Shown one piece after another: positions 34,297 to 44,239 of a stretch of DNA of 64,000 bases. Source of the stretch: JAWKOK01 sp963848115 (lineage in GTDB: Bacteria > Chloroflexota > Anaerolineae > Caldilineales > Caldilineaceae); assembly GCA_963848115.1 (NCBI GenBank), contig CAWKCP010000025.1:372001-436000 (forward strand), written 5' to 3'. Made by a program: the position numbers and the translations under genes. How positions within the stretch are numbered: the stretch's first letter is position 1; each line of letters starts with the position of its first letter. The notes under the pieces were generated by a model. The model was not told the origin of the DNA. It did not search any database and saw only the letters and a program-made list of their open reading frames with translations.

Positions 34297-37243
34297 TTAG
34301 CTGGGATCATTCGGCCGCAGCGCATAGAGAATGCCCCAGACCAGCAATGCAATGACGACCAGGACACCGGCCAAAACCGCCACCATTCCGAGCCGATTCG
34401 TCCAGGCCGCAGCGCCTGTGCCGGCGCTCGTCGGATGAGATCCAGAGGCGTCGCTCGTACTCTGGGCCGATGCCGTCAATTGTGCATCTGCCGTGGCATC
34501 AGCGGATGAAGTGCCCGCTGACGTTGCAGTCGGGCTCTCTTCTTGCGCCCAACTCGTTACCGTTGCATTCGGGTCCTTGGGCGCGGCATCCCCTGTGAAT
34601 CCACAGGCCCTGATGGACACATTGTCAATGTACATGGCGCTACGTCCACCCACGCCATCATTGTTGACGGCAAATCGCAGCCGGATTCGCTGACCAGGGA
34701 GGTCAGAAAGGTCGGACTGTAGTTGGAGCCATCGTCTATCGTTGCGTTTCACGCTCAACACACGATCCTCAAACTGCTCGGTAAAGAAGTTGTGAATATC
34801 CACGTACTGGAGATCGCCCGGCCCGGGATCCGGATCGGCAATCGGATAGTAGCGGAAATCCAAGACGATTCGCTCATAGTCATCCGGCAAGTCGATCAGT
34901 TGCTCGGCAATGCTGATATCCGCGACATTCGGACCATCCAGGCTGCCGACTCGAATCGCCTGCCCGGAGCCATCATAGGTGATCTCGTCTGTGTAGCCGG
35001 CGCCGGTCGACGGGAAGGTCCACCCACTACGCTCCACTTCAAAATCGCCATTGGCAACCAGTTCAACACAGCCTTCGATTGAAGAAGTCACCGGCGAGAG
35101 AGGCCTCGCGGGGATTGTCACAAGTGTCCCCGTCAAGGCCTCTGTCTCTGTCAACTTCATCGTCACGGCCGTGGATTACGGTAGTCGTCGTCACAACGTT
35201 CACAGTGATCCCACCAGTGGCTGTAATGGTTTCGGTTGGCGTCGGCGTGAAAGTCGAGGTTGCAGTCGGCGTTGCCGTGCCCGTAGCCGTGGGTGTCAGC
35301 GTCGGAGGAAGAGTCGGCAACGGCATGGCAGTCGGCGTGCTCATCCATGCACCCGGCGTCACGTTTGGCGGGTAGCACACGGCCAATATCACATCGTCCA
35401 AATACATCCAGGTGCGCTTGCCGTTGCCATTGTTGAAAACGTTGAAGTAGACGTAGAAGTTCTTGCCGACAAATTGGGTGAGGTCGACTTGTGTTGTTGT
35501 CCAGCTTGTCTCATTCAGCCGTTCACGATACTCGATCGAAATTGGCATCTGATTTGGCGCCAAGATGATCATCTCCTGTCGATCGCTATGGCTGCCCGGA
35601 TCGGTCGATACAGGTTCTTGGGTCAACGAGAGATGATCCCAGGCCAAATAGGCCACAGTAGCGTCCGGCGGAATCTTGACCAACTGCCGGATCGATGAAT
35701 AGGAGACGACATTGGTGGTGCCGGCGCCAGGCGGGTTGCCCAACAGCACAGAACGCATGCCTTCGCTTCGTTGGTCGCCGACAAAACGGGGCGCAACCGG
35801 ATCATCACCGAATTTCCACCCTTCATGGTTCTGTTCAAAGCCGCCATTGATGATGACATTCTCGCAATTGGCGGGCAGCGAACCTGGCGTACGCGTAATC
35901 GTCGGTGTCGGTGTCGGCGTGATGGTCGTTGTGCCGGTAGGTGTCGGCGTGCCTGTACCCAGCCGATTGGGCTGTCCTGGTGTGTTGACAGCCTCATCGT
36001 AGGGCGTGCCGGGCTGGCATCCGGCACAGGATAGGCCCTCGCCGTTGAAAAAATTGCGTGTCCAATTGCTGATCTGATAGGTATTCTGCTGGTCGTTGGG
36101 GATACGGGAAGCGCCGCCGGGCATGCCCGGCTTGCCGTCAAAAAAGGGCGTCAACACGACACCCTCAGCGTAGGTCTTGTCGCCGGGTCTCCCCCACGAG
36201 ACAGCCACGTAATCGACACGTTGCAGCCAGGGCTGAACGTCGACGATGCCGTCATCGTTGGTATCGATGTCGTCGCCGACAGTGCCGCTGAAGCTACGCA
36301 CCAACAATATCGTATTGGTGCCGTTGTCAATCTGATCGTACAAGAAACCGGTTGTCCAGTATCCGCTGCTGGGGATTGCACTGTCATAGATGGGGAACAC
36401 ATTGGTGATGCGCCCAACGTCGGTGCCTTCGTTGCCGTTGATCACCAACACGGTGTAGGTATCATAGGTGACAGGCGCCCGAAACCTGACCTCAATATAC
36501 TCCTGACTGTTGCTGCCATAGTGATTAAAGACGAACTCGTTGATCACCGGTTGCACACAGACCACAGCGTGTATACCCAAATTGGTGTAGTCATTGTTGG
36601 GATGTTGATTCCACTGAAGCGCCGGATCGAACGGATCGGTGGCATTGACGCGACCGACACAGACATCTTGCTTGCGCCTCAAATCCGTTGACTTCGTCGA
36701 AACACCACTGCCCGTCCAGGCGCCGCCCGCCGGCACACTACCTATCTGGCCAATTGAGTCAACGATATTAGCTCCGCTTACACGCTGATTGCGCAACACA
36801 ATGGCATCGTCGCCGTCGAACAGGAGTTCATTCCATTGATAGAAACTCTGCAAGGCAGCCGACGAACCTGTGCTGACTACCACAATCGTGGCGCCGGTAG
36901 CGATGGATGGTGCAACCAGTGAGAGCTGAAGCGTACTGGGCGTTCCACTGTTGCCGTTGCTACTGCTGTAGACTTCAAGTACGTAATCGTTCAGAGCGAT
37001 AGGACTGCCGGTGCCATTAAAAATCTCGATCGCTCTATCATTGCCGTTTCCATCGATATATTCGGAGATGATCAGATCCGCGGTGGTGGACTGCGTCTGA
37101 GAAAGGGGCGCAGCGATAGCCGGTCGCCCGCTTAGACCGAAAGCGAGCATGACGAAGCCTGCAACCAGCAGGAACAGCGCCAGAATGCCGAGCAACCGTC
37201 TATGGGATAACGCATTCTTGGGATGCATGATGGACCGCGGCAA
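34297..37243 (-). pseudogene. Secreted lamin-tail-domain surface protein, single-base frameshift
   Basis: A large surface protein. It begins with a signal peptide (LLGILALFLLVAGFVMLAFGL) and a lamin-tail domain (ADLIISEYIDGNGNDRAIEI to ALQSFYQWNELLFDGDDAIVL). A second LTD-like region starts PVINEFVFNHYGSNSQEYIE. Thr-Pro linkers (TPTPTGTTTITPTPTPT) separate two jelly-roll-like modules, each opening with an NGGFE or NGDFE motif (INGGFEQNHEGW and VANGDFEVERSGW). The C-terminus has a membrane anchor (GMVAVLAGVLVVIALLVWGI). The frame breaks in the second linker at about 35110-35170; one extra base explains it and gives 981 residues. TTG 37243 is the likely start, with gaggag nine bases upstream. 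Confidence 0.8.
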
Positions 37244-37503
37244 GGTGACTTTCTCCTCACGATTCGTGGGCAGTGGCTGTAAATGAACAGGGTGATTCTA
37301 CCACAGGCGCATCCCACTCGCAATGAGAAATGTGTGCAGAGGGCAGGTCATCTAAAGAGGAAAACCGGCGACAATGACCAACATCGATTGCTCGAAGCCT
37401 CTGTCGAGCAGCGCCGGAATATCATGTCGTACCTATCGGTTTTGCCGATCAAGCACGTCGCAATTTCCAGGTGCAATCGCGCGGCGATTTGGCCTCGATG
37501 TGT

Positions 37504-37509
37504 TATAAT
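37504..37509 (+). promoter_or_regulatory. Extended -10 promoter for nurA
   Basis: TGT-TATAAT (TATAAT at 37504-37509) lies about 90 bases upstream of the nurA start. No -35 box of normal spacing was seen. Confidence 0.5.
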
Positions 37510-37597
37510 CTGGCCCTGCGTATTACACGGCTCAACATCACAGTTTGACATCACTGGCAGCGTTCAACGATATTCCGCTCGAAAGGCATGATCTGTC

Positions 37598-38851
37598 GTG
37601 CTTGACCAACCGAGTGTCAACAAAGCACTGAATGAGAAGCTCGAACGCTTTCGACAATTCGAATTGGTCCAACAGCGCCAGGAGTCGACCCTGGAAAGTT
37701 GGCTAGAAGCGCTGGATGAATACGACTGTCAAGGCATACTCACCAAGCTATTGGCCGAGGGACCGACATGGCCGGGCGCGCTGCCGACCGCCGAATTCGA
37801 TCAAGCAGAACGCCTCTGTCTTCCCTTCGACCAACAATGGGACGATCATCAGCAGGCGCGAGCGTGGGCGCGCCACATTCTGCAAGATCGCACCACCATC
37901 GCCGTGGATGGAAGCCAGATCGCCCCCTCGCCGGAATATCGTCCCTTGGTCGCCGCCACCCAGATCGGCTGGTTTGTCAATGATCACAGTCAGCCCGGAA
38001 AGTACACCAAGGATTTAGCGTTTGACGTACTCTCCCCCGATGAGTTAATCGATGCCCGCAGCGAACGCAACGGGGGCGATGGCAGTGCAGGTGATGACGA
38101 GAGCGTTGCCACCCAGATCGTCAACCAGGTTCGCTTCGTCAAAGAATGCGAGCGGTTGCGCCTGTTGATGGTCGAGCACGAAAAGCGTCCAGATGAGCGA
38201 TGGCCGCTTTCGTTCTTCGACGGATCCTTCATCATCAGCTTTGCCGGCAGAATTGATGATACCCGAGCAGCCCGCTACATCATTGCCATAGAGAAACTCC
38301 TCGACAAGTCCCGCGAACTCCTCAGCCCGCTGATTGGATTTGTCGACAGCTCACGCAGCCACGATCTGGTTTCCATGCGCAACGCGCTTGTCCACAAACC
38401 AGCACCTGAGACCGCTGAGCAGACCGGTACGACGGAGCTTACCATCAGCGATGGACTGTTGCTGGAAAAGGCATTGAAGAATTGGGGCGATCGCACCCCC
38501 CTTTTTGTCTGTGCACGCAATGACGGGCTGAGCAGCACCGGGCGAGCGGACTTCTACAAGGATGTAGTCTTCTGTTACATGCGCCTCAGCAGCACTCAGC
38601 CATTAGCACGCGTGGAAATGCCCATCTGGATCTACGCGGCTGGGCTGGCGCCGGCTGTGCTGGACATTCTTCGAGCCGAATGCGTGGTCGGAACCGGATA
38701 TCCCTACGCAATTGAGACAGCCGACGCCCTTGCCGTGATCAGCCAACAGGACCGTCGCCGGTTCTATGGCCTGTTCCAGCGCTTTCTGGAAAACGAAGCG
38801 CTGCCGTTTAGGCAGACTCGTAAAGCTCAAAGCAAGCGAACTCGCCGTTGA
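37598..38851 (+). CDS. nurA: NurA-domain 5'-3' nuclease
   Basis: NurA nucleases act with the HerA translocase in DNA end resection. The 417 residues contain the metal-site motif TIAVDGSQIAPS (Asp104) and a second FFDGSFIISF near residue 210, followed by SPLIGFVDSSRSHDL and a conserved C-terminal segment (IETADALAVISQQDRRRFYG). The start is GTG 37598; gaaagg lies about eleven bases upstream. The adjacent genes are an LTD surface protein and a permease, so the usual herA partner must be elsewhere. Confidence 0.85.
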   Translation: MLDQPSVNKALNEKLERFRQFELVQQRQESTLESWLEALDEYDCQGILTKLLAEGPTWPGALPTAEFDQAERLCLPFDQQWDDHQQARAWARHILQDRTTIAVDGSQIAPSPEYRPLVAATQIGWFVNDHSQPGKYTKDLAFDVLSPDELIDARSERNGGDGSAGDDESVATQIVNQVRFVKECERLRLLMVEHEKRPDERWPLSFFDGSFIISFAGRIDDTRAARYIIAIEKLLDKSRELLSPLIGFVDSSRSHDLVSMRNALVHKPAPETAEQTGTTELTISDGLLLEKALKNWGDRTPLFVCARNDGLSSTGRADFYKDVVFCYMRLSSTQPLARVEMPIWIYAAGLAPAVLDILRAECVVGTGYPYAIETADALAVISQQDRRRFYGLFQRFLENEALPFRQTRKAQSKRTRR

Positions 38852-39036
38852 TCGGCCGAATCCAAGCCATACTTGACTGAAAATGGCTTGGCCTGCCAGC
38901 TGATACTTGCCCCATTCAGCAATAAACCGGGCGCGACCATCAGGGCTGGATAGGGTTTCAATAAAAGGCACAACCTGTCCGAAGTTTCGGATCGACCAAA
39001 TACTTATTCGGGTGTTCCAGGACCAAACATCACGAG

Positions 39037-40698
39037 ATGACGGAATCGTCAGACAGTTCAACCGCCCAACAAATAGCGGCTGCCGGTGTTGAGGGCTCAA
39101 CACCGGCAGCTTCGCGCTCGCCATACCAGAGTTCGGACTGGGATCAAGCCACAAAGCGCACAGTAGTCGTCATCTTGCTGATCGCGATGGTTATCGTTCT
39201 CTGGATCAGCCGACCGATCTTGCCGGTCCTTGTCATCAGCGCCATTTTCGCTTACATCCTGAGTCCGGTCGTGGACCTTGTCGAACGCCTGCGGATTCCA
39301 CGCAGCATCGCCACGATTTTCCTTTTTATTCTGTTGTTGGTTGGAATCAGCCTGCTGCCTATCTTCCTGGTTCCGATCCTGATTCGTCAATTGACATCCC
39401 TGAGCTTCGATGCGCCCACTGCAGTATACGGACTCATCGAAGGATTCAACGAGACCATTAAAAATCTGCCGGAGACGATTGAGTTTTTGGGATTCGTACT
39501 TCCAGTCAGTGAAGTTGTTCAACAGATCCAGAGCAACTATCAGGGCTTCAATTTTTTTCCGACTGTCGCCGAGATTCTCGGCTATATCCAACAACTGATC
39601 AGTACGGCGACAAGCCTCGTCGGATCCACGGCTTTTATCGGCTTCTATGTAGTCGGTGGCGTTGTTCAGATCGTCTTTTCCGTCCTGCTGGTCTTCTTCC
39701 TCAGCCTCTACATGACCAAAGATGCGCCACGAATCCGCGCCTATGTGGCAAGCCTCTTTCCGCCCTCATACCAATCAGAGGTCGTGGACCTCCTGAGGCG
39801 TATGGGCTACATCTGGCAGTCCTTCTTTCGCGGTCAGATTGTGTTGAGCTTCACCATCGGGTTTCTGACTTGGGCCGCTCTCTCTGCGGTTGGGATGCCC
39901 GGCGCACTGCTGCTGGGGATTTTGGCCGGGTCTCTGGAAGCCCTGCCCAACCTGGGACCTATCTTTGCCATGGTCCCAGCCATCATCATTGCACTGATCC
40001 AGGGCAGCGAAATCCTGTCGCCGCTGGGCATCAGCAACTTGGGATTTGCCCTCATCATCGTTGCCATCTATTTCATCATTCAACAGTTGGAGAACAACAT
40101 CCTGGTGCCGCGCATCATCGGCAGCAGCGTCAACCTTCATCCCATTATCGTCATCTGCGGCGTCTTTCTCGGTTTCCAGGTCTTCGGCATTCTAGGCGCG
40201 CTGTTGGCGGCACCCGTCATTGCCACATCGCGAGTGCTTGGCGGTTATGTTCATGCCAAGCTGCTAGGGTACCCGCCCTTTGCCGATCAAGAGGATCCGC
40301 TGACGGGGCGAGACGGGTTTATGTATCGGCGGACAATCACGGGCGAAGAGTTGAATGCCCGGCCTGATACCGTTGAACATGATGCGGCCGAAATTGGGAA
40401 CACTGACTTTGGGGAAACGTCAACAGAATCAGCCGACAGAGCCACAGGTTTTATGACGGCTGAAACTGCATCCAAGGCCGCAGATAAGCCGACCGATGAC
40501 TCGTCGCCGAATGTCGACGTCGATAAACCCGTAGCCGGCGTGGAAGTTAACAACATATCAACCGACAGAGTGCCGGATGACAGCGTGTTGGATCAGGAGC
40601 AGCCGTCCCGCAACAGCGACGCAGCCTCGAACGGCAGCCAGGAACCTCAGCCCCACCCCGATCTGTTGAAACGAACAACGGGATCGAAACGACAGTAG
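39037..40698 (+). CDS. AI-2E/PerM-family membrane permease
   Basis: A 553-residue polytopic protein with an N-terminal 40-residue polar stretch, then about seven to eight membrane segments. The family core is visible in ISRPILPVLVISAIFAYIL, LVFFLSLYMTKDAPRI, LEALPNLGPIFAMVPAIIIA and QQLENNILVPRIIGSSVNLH. After the core a 140-residue Ser/Asp/Thr-rich tail (about 415-553) lacks any recognised domain and is unusually long. ATG 39037 has only a weak ribosome site. The permease family exports small molecules of uncertain identity; specific function cannot be assigned. Confidence 0.88.
   Translation: MTESSDSSTAQQIAAAGVEGSTPAASRSPYQSSDWDQATKRTVVVILLIAMVIVLWISRPILPVLVISAIFAYILSPVVDLVERLRIPRSIATIFLFILLLVGISLLPIFLVPILIRQLTSLSFDAPTAVYGLIEGFNETIKNLPETIEFLGFVLPVSEVVQQIQSNYQGFNFFPTVAEILGYIQQLISTATSLVGSTAFIGFYVVGGVVQIVFSVLLVFFLSLYMTKDAPRIRAYVASLFPPSYQSEVVDLLRRMGYIWQSFFRGQIVLSFTIGFLTWAALSAVGMPGALLLGILAGSLEALPNLGPIFAMVPAIIIALIQGSEILSPLGISNLGFALIIVAIYFIIQQLENNILVPRIIGSSVNLHPIIVICGVFLGFQVFGILGALLAAPVIATSRVLGGYVHAKLLGYPPFADQEDPLTGRDGFMYRRTITGEELNARPDTVEHDAAEIGNTDFGETSTESADRATGFMTAETASKAADKPTDDSSPNVDVDKPVAGVEVNNISTDRVPDDSVLDQEQPSRNSDAASNGSQEPQPHPDLLKRTTGSKRQ
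39079..39110. repeat. 15-bp hairpin inside the permease coding start
   Basis: gctgccggtgttgag (39079-39093) pairs exactly with ctcaacaccggcagc (39096-39110) around two G bases. It falls in codons 15-25 of the permease, a non-conserved region, and would form a strong RNA hairpin close to the start codon. Confidence 0.7.
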
Positions 40699-40819
40699 CA
40701 CCTCTTCTGACGCCAAACGTTGACGCTAAATGATGACGCCAAAGTGAATGCCGTACCGTCGAAAGCCCATCCCACCTTCACCGATGCCAACCTACAGATA
40801 TCCGGAAAGGATCTGACTG

Positions 40820-41590
40820 ATGAGCGTCCTAGACCAGTTTTCCCTGAAGCAGCGCGTGGCCTTGGTGACCGGCGGCACCAAAGGGTTGGGCAAGGCCATG
40901 GCCGAAGGCTTTGTCGAAGCCGGAGCCAGGGTTGCCATTGTGAGCCGCCATGAAAACGAGGCCGTCGAAGTGGCGGCTACGCTTGACGCAGCATCGGGGC
41001 GGAAGTGCCGGGGCTATGGCTGCGACGTGACGGATGCCGCTCAGGTAGCAGCACTGGTCGAAACAGTGCTTGACGAATTCGGCCAGGTCGACATTCTGGT
41101 CAACAACGCCGGCATCAACATCCGCGGGGCCATCGATGAACTGACGCTTGAAGAGTTCCTGCAGGTCCAGTCGACCAACGTTACCGGACCCTGGTTGCTC
41201 TGCCGGGCGCTTGCTCCACACATGAAAGACCGTCGCTATGGCCGAATCATCAACCTGGGGTCGATTCTGTCCGTGATCGCGATGGCCGATCGGACCCCCT
41301 ATGCGACGAGTAAGGGCGCCATCCTGCAGATGACCAAGGCACTGGCACTGGAATGGGCGCCTTACGGCATCACAGTCAACGCCATGATGCCGGGTCCGTT
41401 CGGCACCGAGATGAATCGTTCGCTGTTGGAAGACCCGGAGAAATACGCAGCCTTTGTTGCCAGCATCCCACTTGGGCGATGGGGCGAACTGGACGAAATC
41501 AAAGGGTTGGCCCTCTTCCTGGCCAGCGACGCGTCCAGTTTTGTCACCGGCGCAGGGTTGACGATTGATGGGGGATGGACAGCGCAGTAA
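40820..41590 (+). CDS. Short-chain dehydrogenase/reductase (SDR)
   Basis: A 256-residue NAD(P)-dependent oxidoreductase of the classical type. Cofactor motif VTGGTKGLGKAMAEGF is at residue 16, NNAG (VDILVNNAGINIRG) at about 92, active-site SILSVIAMADRTPYATSKGA with YxxxK at about 157-161, and the C-terminal SSFVTGAGLTIDGG typical of FabG and gluconate-5-dehydrogenase relatives. ATG 40820 follows aaagga. No sugar-acid or fatty-acid operon is next to it, so the substrate is open. Confidence 0.9.
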   Translation: MSVLDQFSLKQRVALVTGGTKGLGKAMAEGFVEAGARVAIVSRHENEAVEVAATLDAASGRKCRGYGCDVTDAAQVAALVETVLDEFGQVDILVNNAGINIRGAIDELTLEEFLQVQSTNVTGPWLLCRALAPHMKDRRYGRIINLGSILSVIAMADRTPYATSKGAILQMTKALALEWAPYGITVNAMMPGPFGTEMNRSLLEDPEKYAAFVASIPLGRWGELDEIKGLALFLASDASSFVTGAGLTIDGGWTAQ

Positions 41591-41592
41591 GT

Positions 41593-41671
41593 AAGTGATT
41601 GGTGAATAGGGACTGGGGATTTGGAATATGTACGACCGGCCAAATCCCCAGTCCCTATTCACCAATCACTT
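41593..41671. repeat. Perfect 32-bp inverted repeat, 15-nt loop
   Basis: Arms 41593-41624 and 41640-41671 are exact reverse complements. The arm reads as gtgattggtgaatagggact followed by ggggatttgg, similar in wording to the element at 2883-2957. A short T-run follows on the right (41671-41674), so it may also terminate the SDR transcript. Confidence 0.75.
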
Positions 41672-41679
41672 TTTGCCCT

Positions 41680-41916
41680 CTACTCAAACGCCTCGGCGAA
41701 CTCACGCACTGCCTTGGGTCCGCTACGTTTGAGTCCGGCGTTGAACCCCGCAAGATCCTGAGTGCGGTAGTCGAGTCGCTCAACGTGGAACGGCGTAAGT
41801 CGGGTGCCGTCACGGCGACGGCGGATGACATCCAGCAGATAGATGACGGCGTTCTCGACGCTGTCCGCGTCGCTCCAGTCCGATTTGTAGACGGGGGCAC
41901 CGACTTTGTTGAAGAT
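41680..41916 (-). pseudogene. Possible remnant of a small gene, stop at codon 3
   Basis: The minus strand is open for 78 codons with normal-looking protein: FNKVGAPVYKSDWSDADSV, YLLDVIRRRRDG, LDYRTQDLAGFNAGL and KAVREFAEAFE. Immediately upstream is TGA (41917-41919), preceded two codons earlier by ATG. If TGA were a sense codon the frame would start naturally at that ATG. No ribosome site is visible. It may be a decayed gene, a sequence error or a chance open frame. I do not recognise the family. Confidence 0.35.
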
Positions 41917-41974
41917 TCAGGTCATATTGGCACGGCAGAATTCAACCAATGTTACCATAGCAGGAGAGGCATGC

Positions 41975-42925
41975 ATGAGCTCGGAAAATCTAATCGTGTC
42001 GCTGGCAAAGGTACTGATCGCAGCTGCCTGGGCCGATGGGGAGTTGAACAACGAAGAAGTCAACATCATGAAGGACTTACTCTATCAACTCCCGACCGGC
42101 TCTGCCAGCGGCAACTCATTCTACACGGCGCGGGAATGGTCGGAAATCGAGATGTATCTCGATTCGCCCGTGCCGCCCGAGGAACGCGCACGTCTGATAG
42201 CTGAACTCCAGGCCGAGTTACAGACCGACCAGGACAAAGAGTTGGTGCTCAATGCACTCGATGAACTGGTCCATGCCGATGGCTTCATCTCCAAAGAAGA
42301 TGAAGCGGTCATCGATGAGATCCGCCTGTCGATGAATGACGTTGACTTCAGCTTTCTCGGCAAGCTATCGAGCCTGCTCAGCGGACCCCGTCAGCGGCGA
42401 GGAGAGGCGATGGCGAACGCGCCCAATCGAGAGAAGTATCTTGACGAGTTCATCAACAACAAGGTCTACTATGGCGTGCGTCGGCGCCTGGACCTGGGCG
42501 AGGGTGTGAAAATCGACATTGACGATGTGCGCCTGCGGCGACTCAGCGCAGTGGGCGGGCTGTTGGCACGCGTGGCAAAGGTTGATCTGAACGTTACAGA
42601 CGACGAGTTCAATAAGATTGTTGAAATGCTGCAAGAATACTGGGAACTCACTCAGACGGAAGCCGTCTTTGTGGCCGAAGTGGCTGTGTCGGAAGTCAGC
42701 CCCAACATGGACTCAGTGCGCTTGGCCCGGGAGATTCACTCGGCCGTTCAGCCCGAACAAGTGCCGGTCTTCCTAGACTTGCTCTTTTCCGTCGTGGGCG
42801 CGGACGGCTATGTCTCCAATGATGAGATGGACGTGATATACGAAATCTCCCGCAGCCTAGGTCACCCTCACAAGACCTTCATTGACGCCAAGATGAAAAT
42901 CCCCATCGACCAAAGAGAAAGCTAA
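41975..42925 (+). CDS. TerB-like tandem-domain protein
   Basis: A 316-residue cytoplasmic helical protein with two TerB-like segments. The first (about 8-125) has LIAAAWADGELNNEEVNIM and LVHADGFISKEDEAVIDEI; the second (about 185-305) has GLLARVAKVDLNVTDDEF and LLFSVVGADGYVSNDEMDVI. The repeated (A/G)DG..(S/N).(D/E)E acidic turns are typical of TerB and DjlA-type domains. ATG 41975 is chosen because aggagagg lies five bases upstream. The next gene, an exported protein, starts 23 bases after the stop, so both are likely co-transcribed. Confidence 0.75.
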   Translation: MSSENLIVSLAKVLIAAAWADGELNNEEVNIMKDLLYQLPTGSASGNSFYTAREWSEIEMYLDSPVPPEERARLIAELQAELQTDQDKELVLNALDELVHADGFISKEDEAVIDEIRLSMNDVDFSFLGKLSSLLSGPRQRRGEAMANAPNREKYLDEFINNKVYYGVRRRLDLGEGVKIDIDDVRLRRLSAVGGLLARVAKVDLNVTDDEFNKIVEMLQEYWELTQTEAVFVAEVAVSEVSPNMDSVRLAREIHSAVQPEQVPVFLDLLFSVVGADGYVSNDEMDVIYEISRSLGHPHKTFIDAKMKIPIDQRES

Positions 42926-42948
42926 TAGATAGACTCAGGAGCGATTCC

Positions 42949-44169
42949 ATGAAAAAACTGATACTGATTACACTTGTCACAATGCTGACGCTTATTCCCA
43001 CGGGGACGCTTTTTGCCCAGGGTGACAGCACGACCTCGGTCCGCTGCGGCGATCTAGCGCAGGCAGATTGCGATCTGCTGAATGAATCTCGTGCGGCCAT
43101 GGAAGATCTCACTTCGGCCGCCTCGCTTTTTCAATTTGAGGCCGATCTGAGCAGTCTGCTCAATCTGTCGACGGATAACGGCGCGCTGGGCTACACACAG
43201 GAAACCCGCTTTGCTGTCGAACCAGAGGCGCTTGACGCCATAAAAGCGGTTGGCGAAATGGACGCCGAAGCCCTAGCCTCACAGTTTTCGGATGACCAGG
43301 CCTTCACGGATTTCGTCACCCAGATTGTGCTCAACACCGACCTGGAGCAGACCTTCACGGTCGATCTTTCGGGCGATCTTGCGGCTTCACTCTCTACCCA
43401 ACTGGGAATTCCGCTACCGGAAGAGTTGGGGGTGCAATATGCGCTGGTCGACGGCATTCTCTATCTGCAACTGTCGCAGGTTGCCGAATTGATCCCGGCG
43501 CTCGGTTTCCTCGACGGCTGGGTCGGCTTTGATGTTCCCTCAGCGATCACTTTGTTTGCAGAGAATGGCACGCTGAAACTGCCCGAGAACCTCCAAGAAT
43601 TTCAGGCCGGCCTGATCGTACCAGGTATCGCCATGACCGGTATGGGTGCTTTGGGTGAAGATCAAGCGTCTGCAATGTTCGACGAACACATGACGGTCAT
43701 CCGCCTGGGCGACAGCGAGATCGACGGGACGCCCGTCGCCGTATACGCCACCGCCCTCGACCTGGTCGGCCTGTTGACCGATCCTGACGTCCAGTCCTGG
43801 TTGATCGACTTGTTTGGTGAGGATCTGATGGCCTCGTTGGGCGTAAGCAAGGAGAACCCGGGCGCCATGCCAATGTTGCTGGCCATGGCCGGTCCCATGC
43901 TCTTCAATGAACTGGACTACTCGATTCGCCAGTCTGTGGGGATTGAAGACGCCTACCTCTACCGCAACGAAGTGACCTTCAACTGGGATCTCAGTCGCCT
44001 TCGCACCATGGTCGGAGCCGAAAACAACCCCGACCGACCCGTAGTCATGGACGTTGTCTCCACCAACGACAACAGCGAGTTCAACCGAGCCGTCATCACC
44101 GCGCCGGAAGACGCGCTAGTCCTCCCGGTCGCCATGATCGTGCAGCTATTGGGCGCCGTACAGCAGTAG
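42949..44169 (+). CDS. Exported protein of unknown function
   Basis: A 406-residue protein with a clean signal peptide (KKLILITLVTMLTLIPTGT, cleavage after LFAQ). The mature part is rich in Ala, Leu and acidic residues, with VRCGDLAQADCDLL at its N-terminus, which might form a disulfide. Its long beta-rich body (FTVDLSGDLAASLSTQLG, GTPVAVYATALDLVGLLTD, DAYLYRNEVTFNWDLSRL) is reminiscent of LolA/LppX-like lipid-binding folds, but this is a guess from strand pattern. The ATG at 42949 follows aggagcga. Confidence 0.65.
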   Translation: MKKLILITLVTMLTLIPTGTLFAQGDSTTSVRCGDLAQADCDLLNESRAAMEDLTSAASLFQFEADLSSLLNLSTDNGALGYTQETRFAVEPEALDAIKAVGEMDAEALASQFSDDQAFTDFVTQIVLNTDLEQTFTVDLSGDLAASLSTQLGIPLPEELGVQYALVDGILYLQLSQVAELIPALGFLDGWVGFDVPSAITLFAENGTLKLPENLQEFQAGLIVPGIAMTGMGALGEDQASAMFDEHMTVIRLGDSEIDGTPVAVYATALDLVGLLTDPDVQSWLIDLFGEDLMASLGVSKENPGAMPMLLAMAGPMLFNELDYSIRQSVGIEDAYLYRNEVTFNWDLSRLRTMVGAENNPDRPVVMDVVSTNDNSEFNRAVITAPEDALVLPVAMIVQLLGAVQQ

Positions 44170-44178
44170 AAAGAAACG

Positions 44179-44235
44179 AGGGGGGGGGGGTGACAAGGTG
44201 ACTGAATGGGCTTGATGCCCCCTCACCCCCCCTCA
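44179..44235. terminator. G-run/C-run hairpin between convergent genes
   Basis: A tract of eleven G (44180-44190) followed by tga can pair with tcaccccccc at 44223-44232. It lies between the exported-protein gene and the end of gcvP and may terminate both. The G tract is also a likely sequencing-error site. Confidence 0.5.
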
Positions 44236-44239
44236 CGTT

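Noticed and set aside
44180..44190. G-tract as a phase-variation switch
   Set aside because: It lies after the stop of the exported-protein gene and before the end of gcvP, so length changes would not alter a reading frame; no promoter is near.
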